Made by a program: the position numbers and the translations under genes. Shown here piece after piece: positions 1 to 6,567 of a stretch of DNA of 8,243 nt. The stretch spans positions 1 through 8,243 of the forward strand of contig CANDSI010000039.1 in assembly GCA_947388575.1 (NCBI GenBank). Direction: 5' to 3'. This DNA is from an uncultured Mycoplasma sp. GTDB taxonomy: Bacteria > Bacillota_I > Bacilli_A > RF39 > UBA660. The notes under the pieces are model-generated. The model was given only the letters and a program-made list of their open reading frames with translations. It had not been told where the DNA came from and searched no databases. Each line of letters begins with the position of its first letter. The stretch's first letter is position 1.

Positions 1-1691
1 CTCCTCTTTCGTTGTGCAAATGACACACTTTCTCCTTCGCTAATTTCAGACTCATTTTCATAGTCTAAATCTAATACATATTCACCACCTATTTTTAATA
101 TAAATCTAATTACATTTGGATTAGGTGTTCCATCATTGTTATAGTCTCCAATTATTATACGATCAATCATATTGTTAAATGCCTCTCCATCAAATTCAGT
201 TATTACTTCTGGATTTTCAAAATGTTTTTCTATTTCTCTAATTTGTTTTGAAAGCATTTTGTTCTCTGATACTAAAGCATCGTAACTTTTAATTTTTTCA
301 GTTATAGCTTTTAACTTAGTATTGATTTCCTCTTCTTTTACAAGATACAACTCTTTATTATCAAAATCATCTAACTTTAAATCTAAAAGATTAGATAACC
401 TTTTTTCCAATGTTTCTTTTTCCTTAAGAAGATTGTCTTTTTTCTTTTTATAGTCATTCTCACTAATTACATCTTTAATAGCATTTAACATAAGATCTTT
501 TGTCTTATACTTATTTTTCATGACAGAGTTATATAATTCAATAAAAGCATTCTGTAATATTTCCTCTCTTATACCATGAGATTCAGCACAATCATTTGCT
601 TCAACAACATGTTTATAACAAGTCCAATATACTCTTCTAAATCCACTTTTTCTTGCACCACTAACTCTTCTTGAATAATTCGTTCCACAAAAGCCACATA
701 CAATTTTACTACTAAAAGGATATCGCAAACTAAATCTACTATTATGACTTCCACCATCAGGAATAATTTTATTACTTCTCTTTTTTAATATTTCCTGTGC
801 TTTGTCCCATACTTCTCTAGTAATAATAGGAATATGATGATCTTTTACATAGTACTTAGCTTTTTCACCATAATTACGCACTTTCTTATGTGTTAATGGG
901 CTTACAGTATAATTCTTTTGTCCTAACAAATCCCCAACATATTTTTCCTGTGATATCATTGTTCTTACATATTGTTGAGACCATATTTTACCACCAGGAG
1001 AAGGTATGTTCATTTCATTTAGTTTTTTTGCAATAACTCTTGTTCCAATACCAGAAATATACCAATTAAAAATCATTCTAACTACTTCTGCCTCTTCTTC
1101 ATTAATGATTAGTGTTTTAGTTTCTTTATCCCAATCATAACCATAAGGATTAGCTCTACCTACACATTCTCCACGTTTCATCATTGCTCTAAGTCCCAAC
1201 TTTACATTTTGAGATGTAGATTCTGATTCTGCTTGAGCAAAAGCACTATATAAAGTCAAAAACATTTCACTATCTAATTCTAAAGTATGTATATTTTCTT
1301 TTTCAAAATATACATCTACCTTATGATCTCTCAAATCTCTAACATACTTCAAAGTATCTAAAGTATTTCTTGCAAATCTTGATATAGATTTTGCCAAAAT
1401 GATATCAATTTTACCATTTAAAGCATCATCAATCATTCTTTGAAATTCAGTTCTATTTTTAACTTGTGTACCAGAGATACCTTCATCAGCATATATGCCA
1501 ACAAATTCCCATTCAGGATTAGCTTTGATTTTTTCGGTATAATACTTAATTTGTGAACTATAACTATTTAATTGTTCTTCTGAATCACTACTTACTCTTG
1601 CATAAGCAGCAACCTTCTTCTTTGTATTTTTAGCGAAGCTATTATTATTTTCAGGTTTGAGATTAGCAGCTATAATCTCAACCTGTGCCAT
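1..1691 (-). CDS. Large serine recombinase (resolvase family), C-terminus cut by window edge
   Basis: Site-specific DNA recombinase, inferred to integrate and excise the mobile element carrying this window. The frame is open from ATG at 1691 to position 1, giving 563 visible residues. The resolvase domain (about 25-170) has YARVSS with catalytic Ser34, YADEGISGT at 67-75 and the KSISRFARNT block at 101-110 with conserved arginines. The recombinase domain follows (about 190-300). A zinc ribbon has Cys332, Cys335, Cys358 and Cys368, and a charged coiled coil spans about 410-490. This is the domain order of the large serine recombinases of Gram-positive ICEs and prophages, usually somewhat over 500 residues, so little should be missing. 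The start is fixed by AAGGAGAG at 1697-1704, five bases upstream. It follows a 51-aa SHOCT-like gene after a 94-base gap. Family assignment is secure; the target site cannot be read here. Confidence 0.96.
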   Translation of the reverse strand, partial: MAQVEIIAANLKPENNNSFAKNTKKKVAAYARVSSDSEEQLNSYSSQIKYYTEKIKANPEWEFVGIYADEGISGTQVKNRTEFQRMIDDALNGKIDIILAKSISRFARNTLDTLKYVRDLRDHKVDVYFEKENIHTLELDSEMFLTLYSAFAQAESESTSQNVKLGLRAMMKRGECVGRANPYGYDWDKETKTLIINEEEAEVVRMIFNWYISGIGTRVIAKKLNEMNIPSPGGKIWSQQYVRTMISQEKYVGDLLGQKNYTVSPLTHKKVRNYGEKAKYYVKDHHIPIITREVWDKAQEILKKRSNKIIPDGGSHNSRFSLRYPFSSKIVCGFCGTNYSRRVSGARKSGFRRVYWTCYKHVVEANDCAESHGIREEILQNAFIELYNSVMKNKYKTKDLMLNAIKDVISENDYKKKKDNLLKEKETLEKRLSNLLDLKLDDFDNKELYLVKEEEINTKLKAITEKIKSYDALVSENKMLSKQIREIEKHFENPEVITEFDGEAFNNMIDRIIIGDYNNDGTPNPNVIRFILKIGGEYVLDLDYENESEISEGESVSFAQRKR

Positions 1692-1696
1692 TTTTT

Positions 1697-1704
1697 CTCT
1701 CCTT
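1697..1704 (-). promoter_or_regulatory. Ribosome binding site of the serine recombinase
   Basis: AAGGAGAG on the minus strand, separated by five A residues from the ATG at 1691. It closely matches the anti-Shine-Dalgarno sequence and decides the recombinase start. Confidence 0.85.
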
Positions 1705-1716
1705 CTTTAATTTATT

Positions 1717-1746
1717 TATATAGAAATTGAGCTGCACTTCTACATA
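1717..1746 (-). promoter_or_regulatory. Inverted repeat in the recombinase leader
   Basis: Nine-base arms tatatagaa (1717-1725) and ttctacata (1738-1746) flank a 12-base centre. The arms match at 8 of 9 positions, and the one mismatch becomes a G-U pair in minus-strand RNA, so a nine-pair stem is possible. It lies just downstream of a TATAAT at 1750-1755 and 13 bases before the recombinase ribosome binding site. It could be a repressor operator or a leader hairpin. There is no trailing T run, so it is not a standard terminator. Short AT-rich repeats arise by chance in such DNA, so the role is a guess. Confidence 0.35.
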
Positions 1747-1749
1747 TCC

Positions 1750-1755
1750 ATTATA
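1750..1755 (-). promoter_or_regulatory. Possible -10 box for the recombinase gene
   Basis: A perfect TATAAT on the minus strand in the 94-base gap between the SHOCT-like gene and the recombinase, with a G at the extended -10 position. No good -35 hexamer lies 16-18 bases upstream (the bases there read CGGTAA or near variants). It may be a weak or activator-dependent promoter, or chance in AT-rich DNA. Confidence 0.3.
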
Positions 1756-1785
1756 ACGCATTATTAACAATTTTACCGCCCTTTA

Positions 1786-1941
1786 TTAGTAAAAAGTTTT
1801 AATTTTCTCTTTAAGGATATAAAATTGTTTTTCTGTAATTAAATTTAATTTCAACAATTTAGATATTATTGAAAGGTTTATTGTTTCATCTAATATATTA
1901 TCTATTTCATTTTGTGTTAAGCTCTTGCCTTCATTCATCAT
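1786..1941 (-). CDS. SHOCT-like small protein, 51 aa
   Basis: A short gene just upstream of the recombinase. It starts with ATG-ATG (1941 or 1938) after AGGGGG at 1944-1949 and ends with TAA at 1786-1788. The C-terminal half, KLLKLNLITEKQF followed by a basic helix (about 29-50), resembles the SHOCT pattern: a short helix, then xGLITxxEF, then a charged helix. Here Asn replaces the usual Gly. The N-terminal half is a polar segment, also predicted helical. SHOCT-like proteins of this size are familiar next to serine recombinases and conjugation genes in Firmicutes elements, but their job is not settled; a recombination accessory or oligomerisation role is inference. The good ribosome binding site, family-like sequence and position between two clear genes argue that it is real. 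The second ATG has the better spacing (five bases). Confidence 0.75.
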   Translation of the reverse strand: MMNEGKSLTQNEIDNILDETINLSIISKLLKLNLITEKQFYILKEKIKTFY

Positions 1942-1943
1942 TA

Positions 1944-1949
1944 CCCCCT
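1944..1949 (-). promoter_or_regulatory. Ribosome binding site of the SHOCT-like gene
   Basis: AGGGGG on the minus strand, two bases before the first ATG (1941) and five before the second (1938). The same G5-type site precedes the genes starting at 5499 and 7142, which supports translation of this short frame. Confidence 0.65.
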
Positions 1950-1965
1950 ATTCTTTTTATTCTTT

Positions 1966-1994
1966 TATATAGCTTCACTACTAAATAGTGTTAA
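1966..1994 (-). promoter_or_regulatory. Putative promoter for the SHOCT-recombinase unit, with internal palindrome
   Basis: On the minus strand TTAACA (1989-1994, 5 of 6 to the -35 consensus) is followed by a 17-base spacer and TATATA (1966-1971, 4 of 6 to the -10; TATAAA, two bases further on, matches better but lengthens the spacer). The -35 overlaps the end of the sortase gene. The spacer contains the palindrome CACTA-TTTAG-TAGTG (1976-1990), placed where a repressor would block polymerase. The spacing suits a start of transcription about 15 bases before the AGGGGG site of the SHOCT gene. Promoter-like hexamers are common in AT-rich DNA, so confidence is moderate to low. Confidence 0.45.
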
Positions 1995-2596
1995 TAAGAT
2001 TCAGTATTTATTAATTTACCAGTTAAAACAATCTGATAACCTTTTCTATTTTGATTGCAAGTTATTAAAGTAATGTAATTATCATTAATTGGTCTTTTAA
2101 ATACTGCTTTACCAGTCTTCTCAATATCATACTTATCAAAAATAACATAGTGATATTTAATTCCATTAAAATAAACATAGACACTATCATCTATGTTCAT
2201 ATTTGATAAATGCTTAAAATAAGCAATAGAACTATTCCCAGAATGAGCATATAAAATAAAATTTCCATACTCATTTGGATAATTACTACTTCTATCAGCG
2301 CTAATTGCATAATTTATAGAATAAAAATTTTTTGTGCTATTTACAATTCCACTTTTTAAGCTAATTACAGGAATCTCTAAGATAGCAGTATAATTTATTG
2401 TATTTTTCTTTTTTATCTTTTCTTCAACAATAGGCTCTATGATTTCCTGTTCTTCTTGTTCTTCAATAATCGAAGTTTCCTTAATATAATCCTCTATATT
2501 ATCATTTGCCTTATTTTCAAGACTTTTAATATATATTGTATAAAATCCAATTATTGCAATCCCAATTATTAGTAATATCCATCCTATTTTTTTCAT
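1991..2596 (-). CDS. Membrane-anchored sortase
   Basis: Cysteine transpeptidase, 201 aa, that would cleave a C-terminal sorting signal and attach a surface protein to the cell wall. One N-terminal membrane helix (about 4-24) is followed by an acidic, Glu-rich linker (about 36-60) and the sortase beta-barrel (about 65-197). Catalytic His118 lies in ILYAHSG and Cys180 in the strand-end motif TLITC. The catalytic Arg is less clear: the only one near the Cys is Arg184, four residues on, and the following strand reads YQIVLTGKL, where many sortases have the Arg. N-terminal anchoring fits class A/D-like enzymes rather than housekeeping SrtA; the class is not firm. The start overlaps the coupling-protein stop by one base (TAATG), with a GGAG site 11 bases upstream, so translation is probably coupled. 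No LPXTG-type substrate is encoded in the window. Confidence 0.92.
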   Translation of the reverse strand: MKKIGWILLIIGIAIIGFYTIYIKSLENKANDNIEDYIKETSIIEEQEEQEIIEPIVEEKIKKKNTINYTAILEIPVISLKSGIVNSTKNFYSINYAISADRSSNYPNEYGNFILYAHSGNSSIAYFKHLSNMNIDDSVYVYFNGIKYHYVIFDKYDIEKTGKAVFKRPINDNYITLITCNQNRKGYQIVLTGKLINTESY

Positions 2597-4890
2597 TACA
2601 TTATTCTCTCCTTTGTTTCATCATAAATCATAATTCTAGTGGTACAATTTTTCTCATTTCTATAAACTGAAAAAGTATATTTTTCTTTATCAAATTCTTC
2701 TAGATTTTCCATAATATTATTTGGTAAAAACATATCTATATCAATTAAATAAGTATTTATATCTGGCATTAAGATATTTGCTTTAACATTAAGTAAAGCC
2801 TCTTGCATTAAACGATAAGCAATATTATTTAGAACATCTCTTTTAGGATTATCTTCAATTCTTGCTTTTCGTGTTTCCTTGTTTATTGATCTATTGATTG
2901 CTCGTTCAAAATTTCTTTCAGCATTCATAGTAACTTTTTTAACATGGTCTGCATCAATTTTTTCATATTCTTTTCTTAATTCTTCAACAGTATAGTAATT
3001 ACTTGTAATTCTCTTTAATACTTGTGTTTGTCTTTCTACAGCTGTTAAATTTGCATATTCAGGATAAATATCACTATAAAGATAAGTATCTCTAAATATT
3101 GGATTACTAACTGTCGGAAAGATAATTGTTTTATACTTTAATCCAATTATTTCTGTTACTGTAAGTAATTCTTTTCCCATTAAAGAAGTTGTTTGATTTG
3201 CTCCCACTTTCATAGGATCTGTTGATTTACTCATTGAATTTGTTTCAATTGTTGACTTACCTAGTTTTTCTGAAATAACTTTTGCAGTTTCAACTGTATT
3301 TGTTTTTAAATATACTAAAGCACAGTTATCTTGGATAATACTTGCTACTTCTTTTCCATAAACTTGATTAAGTTGTGAAAACGATTGAATAAAGAATTGA
3401 AATCTCATACCCCTCGACCTAGCTACTGATACTAAAGTTTCAATAGAACTAAGTGGAGGACAATTCGCAAACTCATCTAATATCCACTCTACCTTTACTG
3501 GTAGTGTTCCATTATTCTCCGGAAGATTAGCAAACTTAGTTAAATCTTTCGTTAACATACCAATTATAATAGTAACTAACTGAAAGTAAGCTCGATCTTC
3601 ATCTGGAACAATAATGTATAAAGCTGTAGGTTTACTTCCTAAGTCAGTAAAATTAAATTCATTTGTACTTGTAATATTCTCAACATTTAAATCATCAAAT
3701 ATTGCCATCTTTTCTCCAAAAACAGCGGTAATAGATTTATATGTATTATCAGCAGCAGACATTATAGAAGTAAGATAGTCCTTTGACAAACTACCATATT
3801 TCCTATTATTTAAATTCTTTTGTAAATAGTTTTGGTTTTCTTTTATTAAAGATGAATTTTGAAATTTCTTTACACTAGAAATATTAATCTTATTTTCACT
3901 AATCAATCCCAACTGATAGTCTTCTAAAAATACTCCAACAATTCCTATGAATAGCTGTTTAGCACTATTTATCCAAAACTTGTCATTTGTTTCTTTATCT
4001 ACAAAAATCAAATCTGCTAATCCAATTACAAGTCTATTTGATTCAGCTTGATGTTTAGAACTCTTATTTTGATATTCACGAATCATGAGTAGTATTTCAT
4101 CATTTGACTTACTATTTAAAAATTCTTTTAAATTATCTACTTGTAAATCCAAAGAATCGATACTATACATTTTTTTGTTTTCAATATTGCTTTTAATTTC
4201 TTTCTTATTATTAACAATAATATCTAACAAGTATTCCTCTAAATTAAATTTATCTTTTATTCTACTTAAATATACCTTATCATCAATTTCATCTATCTTA
4301 ATTCGATTTACTTTAACAAAATGAGAGAAAAGAAAAAGCATTGTTTTATTATATTTACAATACTCTTTCCACTCATCTATGATAGGTTGCATTATATTGA
4401 TTCTAATTGACTTACTCGGATCACGAAAGTTAATAGGAATAACATCATATTCATTCTCATCAAATACCTTACTGGTTGTCTTATAAATTTCACCTTTGGG
4501 ATCTGTTACTACAACACTATGTTTCTCTTTAGATGTTGCAAACATAAGGCATTCTGGAATAACTACTGTTACTGATTTACCACTACCAGTTGAACCTATA
4601 AGCAAAAAATGAGGTGATTTATTATCTAAATAAACACTCTCAAACTTATTATTCTTTTTCTCATAATATACAGGAAAACCAACAGATTCACTATTTTTTA
4701 CTTTTTCTTTTTTAAAAGTATTTTGAATTTCCTTTAAATCAGCAAACTTACTTGATCCATGTTCATTCTTATTAGTTAATTTTCTCTTACCAAATCTAGG
4801 TTCAAGAAATATAAATACAATAGCAATAATAACTAGGATAAGAAGTAAAATTTGTACCTGTGGAATAGAATCAAATCTAAGACTATCCAT
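2596..4890 (-). CDS. VirD4/TraG-family type IV secretion coupling protein
   Basis: Conjugative coupling ATPase, 764 aa, which links the relaxase-DNA complex to the type IV secretion channel at the membrane. A membrane helix lies at about 13-29. The family signature HGSSKFADLKEI is at 44-55, Walker A GSTGSGKS at 99-106, VVVTDPKGEIY at 126-136, and Walker B VEWILDEFAN at 466-475 with Asp472 and Glu473. Then come VSVARSRGM and the IQSFSQL motif (501-507). Two parts exceed the usual layout: a charged region of roughly 80-90 extra residues at about 180-290, between the nucleotide-binding halves, and a C-terminal extension of about 150 residues after the conserved FPTVSNPIFRDTYLYS block. Only one membrane helix is evident, whereas many relatives have two. 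It begins on the base after the stop of the preceding unknown gene (TAAATG) and overlaps the sortase start by one base. VirB4, VirB6 and relaxase genes are not in the window. Confidence 0.96.
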   Translation of the reverse strand: MDSLRFDSIPQVQILLLILVIIAIVFIFLEPRFGKRKLTNKNEHGSSKFADLKEIQNTFKKEKVKNSESVGFPVYYEKKNNKFESVYLDNKSPHFLLIGSTGSGKSVTVVIPECLMFATSKEKHSVVVTDPKGEIYKTTSKVFDENEYDVIPINFRDPSKSIRINIMQPIIDEWKEYCKYNKTMLFLFSHFVKVNRIKIDEIDDKVYLSRIKDKFNLEEYLLDIIVNNKKEIKSNIENKKMYSIDSLDLQVDNLKEFLNSKSNDEILLMIREYQNKSSKHQAESNRLVIGLADLIFVDKETNDKFWINSAKQLFIGIVGVFLEDYQLGLISENKINISSVKKFQNSSLIKENQNYLQKNLNNRKYGSLSKDYLTSIMSAADNTYKSITAVFGEKMAIFDDLNVENITSTNEFNFTDLGSKPTALYIIVPDEDRAYFQLVTIIIGMLTKDLTKFANLPENNGTLPVKVEWILDEFANCPPLSSIETLVSVARSRGMRFQFFIQSFSQLNQVYGKEVASIIQDNCALVYLKTNTVETAKVISEKLGKSTIETNSMSKSTDPMKVGANQTTSLMGKELLTVTEIIGLKYKTIIFPTVSNPIFRDTYLYSDIYPEYANLTAVERQTQVLKRITSNYYTVEELRKEYEKIDADHVKKVTMNAERNFERAINRSINKETRKARIEDNPKRDVLNNIAYRLMQEALLNVKANILMPDINTYLIDIDMFLPNNIMENLEEFDKEKYTFSVYRNEKNCTTRIMIYDETKERIM

Positions 4891-5499
4891 TTATAGACCA
4901 AACTCCATATTTCCTATTTCTGTCTCATCTTTATCTTTTGCTAACTGATATTCTTCTATTCTAATATTATACTTATCAATTGAATCATTTGATAGTTTAC
5001 AATAATCATTATAAACTTTTTTAAAACTCTTACATTTATTCAACTCTATTCCATAAGTATAACTAAAACTTTTATCATTTACTTTCGTAATACAACCTAA
5101 ATTAGACATAAGATAAAACTTTCCTTCTTTATCTTTTTCTTCTAAATAACCTTTAAAAATTTCATAATAAGGTTTTAATACTTCAATAGTATTTCCCTCT
5201 TGATATGGTAAATTCCATATATCGTATGAACTTAGATTATTATCTCTACAATATTCGTGAAATTTATTTTCTGCATATCGCCATTTTTCATTCACACTAC
5301 CACTTAATTGTAGATTACCACCGATTATATCGTGAAATAAACACATCTCTCTATTATCAGTTAATTTTTTATCGTATTTCCCTTCAGTTAAATATTCCCA
5401 TTTATTATATTCTCTAGGCCACCAATTATTTGATGCACTGGTAATAAAAATTCTATTATCTTTCTTTTTACTGATACTTTTTACAATTTCATAACTCAT
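4891..5499 (-). CDS. Hypothetical protein with aromatic TSASNNWWPREY motif
   Basis: 202-aa soluble protein that I do not recognise. There is no signal peptide or membrane segment. A striking N-terminal block (about 16-37) reads RIFITSASNNWWPREY and continues into KWEYL, holding three Trp (26, 27, 34). A second aromatic block has KWRYAENKFHEYC (72-84). Five Cys are scattered (53, 84, 136, 156, 167) without a CxxC pair, so zinc binding is not suggested. The start is well fixed by AAAAGGGGG three bases before the ATG at 5499, and the TAA abuts the coupling-protein ATG, so the two are almost certainly co-translated. That coupling suggests a job in transfer or establishment of the element, but this is inference from position only. 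Confidence 0.85.
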   Translation of the reverse strand: MSYEIVKSISKKKDNRIFITSASNNWWPREYNKWEYLTEGKYDKKLTDNREMCLFHDIIGGNLQLSGSVNEKWRYAENKFHEYCRDNNLSSYDIWNLPYQEGNTIEVLKPYYEIFKGYLEEKDKEGKFYLMSNLGCITKVNDKSFSYTYGIELNKCKSFKKVYNDYCKLSNDSIDKYNIRIEEYQLAKDKDETEIGNMEFGL

Positions 5500-5502
5500 A
5501 AT

Positions 5503-5508
5503 CCCCCT
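5503..5508 (-). promoter_or_regulatory. G5-type ribosome binding site
   Basis: AGGGGG three bases before the ATG at 5499, inside the 14-base string AGGGGGATTATGAG. The identical string occurs at the start of the gene at 7142 (7138-7151). It fixes the start of the 202-aa gene. Confidence 0.7.
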
Positions 5509-5512
5509 TTTA

Positions 5513-6145
5513 TTACATTACTAAAGCATCTTGTTTAATTTTATTATTAAAAAAGTACTCTATATCATTTTTATATGCAGTTATATTCTTAGGTTTAGAT
5601 TTTAATCTAATAAGACTACCATCAGACATAGAATTTACATCAAGATCTAATTCTTCATAATTTTGATTACATTCTAGTTTAATGGCTTTATCAATAAATG
5701 AATGATTATAATAAAATACAGTCATATTACAATCGTATTTATCTTTATATTCTTTTAAATTAAACCATTCTTTACCATCTTTTGTTTCATTAGACAAATC
5801 AATTTTTAACCAATGAACATATTTAAATTTCTTTTTATTAGAGTTTAATGATTTTATGTAATCATCACTTAATTCATATCCATTTAAAGTAGGACGCAAG
5901 TAACCCTCATATTGTAAATACCTGCAATCATATTCTGATACATCTTCTAATTCTTTTGAAGAAGATGATAAGTATCCTTGATGTTTTGGATTTACCTTAT
6001 ATTCAGTTATAAATTTATCCAATACATAATGTTCTAATACTTTTCTTATTTCAAGTTTAGAATTACTTATAATATCATCTGCTTTATTTCTAATTAAATC
6101 TGAACATTCACTATGAAAATTTAAATCAGTTAGTAAATATTCCAC
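5513..6145 (-). CDS. Hypothetical protein with GTG start; possibly the 3' part of a frameshifted gene
   Basis: 210-aa frame that I do not recognise. It opens at a GTG (6145), the only plausible initiator: the next in-frame Met is residue 141. The GTG has no ribosome binding site at normal distance; the nearest purine run, AAAGGGA, lies about 20 bases upstream. The frame stays open a further 27 bases upstream of the GTG, to a TAA at 6173-6175, and that stretch (KGNKEFNDK) reads like genuine charged protein sequence. This gene may therefore be the second half of a gene whose first half is the 145-aa frame ending at 6130. Visible features are a helical N-terminus (EYLLTDLNFHSEC), a Lys-rich middle, an aromatic segment near 142-150 (TVFYYNHSF) and no membrane segment. 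If intact, it would be translated by coupling through the 16-base overlap with the preceding gene. Confidence 0.7.
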   Translation of the reverse strand: MEYLLTDLNFHSECSDLIRNKADDIISNSKLEIRKVLEHYVLDKFITEYKVNPKHQGYLSSSSKELEDVSEYDCRYLQYEGYLRPTLNGYELSDDYIKSLNSNKKKFKYVHWLKIDLSNETKDGKEWFNLKEYKDKYDCNMTVFYYNHSFIDKAIKLECNQNYEELDLDVNSMSDGSLIRLKSKPKNITAYKNDIEYFFNNKIKQDALVM

Positions 6146-6567
6146 TTTATCATTAAATTCTTTATTCCCTTTTTATATTCATTAGATAATCTAATTAAAT
6201 CATAAGGAGATAAAGCATATTCCAACTTGGTTGAAATATTTTTCATGTTACCCAGCCTAGTGTTTTTAATATGACTAACTAAGTCTTTACGATAATTATC
6301 TTCTGTTGGATATCCAGAATAAATTGGCTCTAATTCATCATACATTAACTTTTGAAAATTGTATTCTATATATTTTTTTACTTCATCAACTGTATAATTA
6401 CGATAAATAATTGTATCTAAATCATTGTCATCATTATCTTTTGAAAAAATCAAAGTATTAGTATCATTAATGTATCTTGTTTTTATACCCTTATAATGTA
6501 AATAATCAACTTTTTCTGCTAAATCTAAATCAATCTCAAATTTTTCTTCAGGATCGTATGCTTTCAT
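6130..6567 (-). CDS. Hypothetical protein, 145 aa; possible 5' part of a frameshifted gene
   Basis: Acidic soluble protein of unknown function. The ATG at 6567 overlaps the TGA of the preceding gene (ATGA), with AAGGA about nine bases upstream, so the start is sound. The N-terminal half has an acidic stretch (SKDNDDNDLD, 42-51) followed by helical, Tyr-rich sequence; the C-terminal part is SPYDLIRLSNEYKKG (120-134). The last 12 or so residues lie in the region where the -1 frame is also open and leads straight into the 210-aa frame. No conserved catalytic motif or membrane segment is visible. It may be a complete small protein, or the N-terminal portion of a protein of about 350 residues if an indel lies near the A5G3 run at 6167-6174. 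Confidence 0.72.
   Translation of the reverse strand: MKAYDPEEKFEIDLDLAEKVDYLHYKGIKTRYINDTNTLIFSKDNDDNDLDTIIYRNYTVDEVKKYIEYNFQKLMYDELEPIYSGYPTEDNYRKDLVSHIKNTRLGNMKNISTKLEYALSPYDLIRLSNEYKKGIKNLMIKWNIY

Noticed and set aside
569..757. 62-aa minus-strand frame
   Set aside because: It lies in another frame inside the zinc-ribbon part of the serine recombinase, has low-complexity composition and no ribosome binding site.
1976..1990. Hairpin CACTA-TTTAG-TAGTG as a terminator after the sortase
   Set aside because: The stem is only five AT-rich pairs and is followed by A-rich rather than T-rich sequence on the transcribed strand; an operator or chance is more likely.
4085..4324. 79-aa plus-strand frame rich in Ser, Leu and Phe
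   Set aside because: Antisense shadow of the coupling protein; its hydrophobicity is only the complement of Lys/Glu/Asn codons.
5205..5417. 70-aa plus-strand frame
   Set aside because: Antisense to the 202-aa gene, which has a strong ribosome binding site and tight operon spacing.
6130..6175. Programmed -1 frameshift site
   Set aside because: The only candidate is TAAAAAG, which does not fit the X-XXY-YYZ rule because the first slipped codon would be TAA, and no strong downstream stem was evident. An indel or two coupled genes is preferred.
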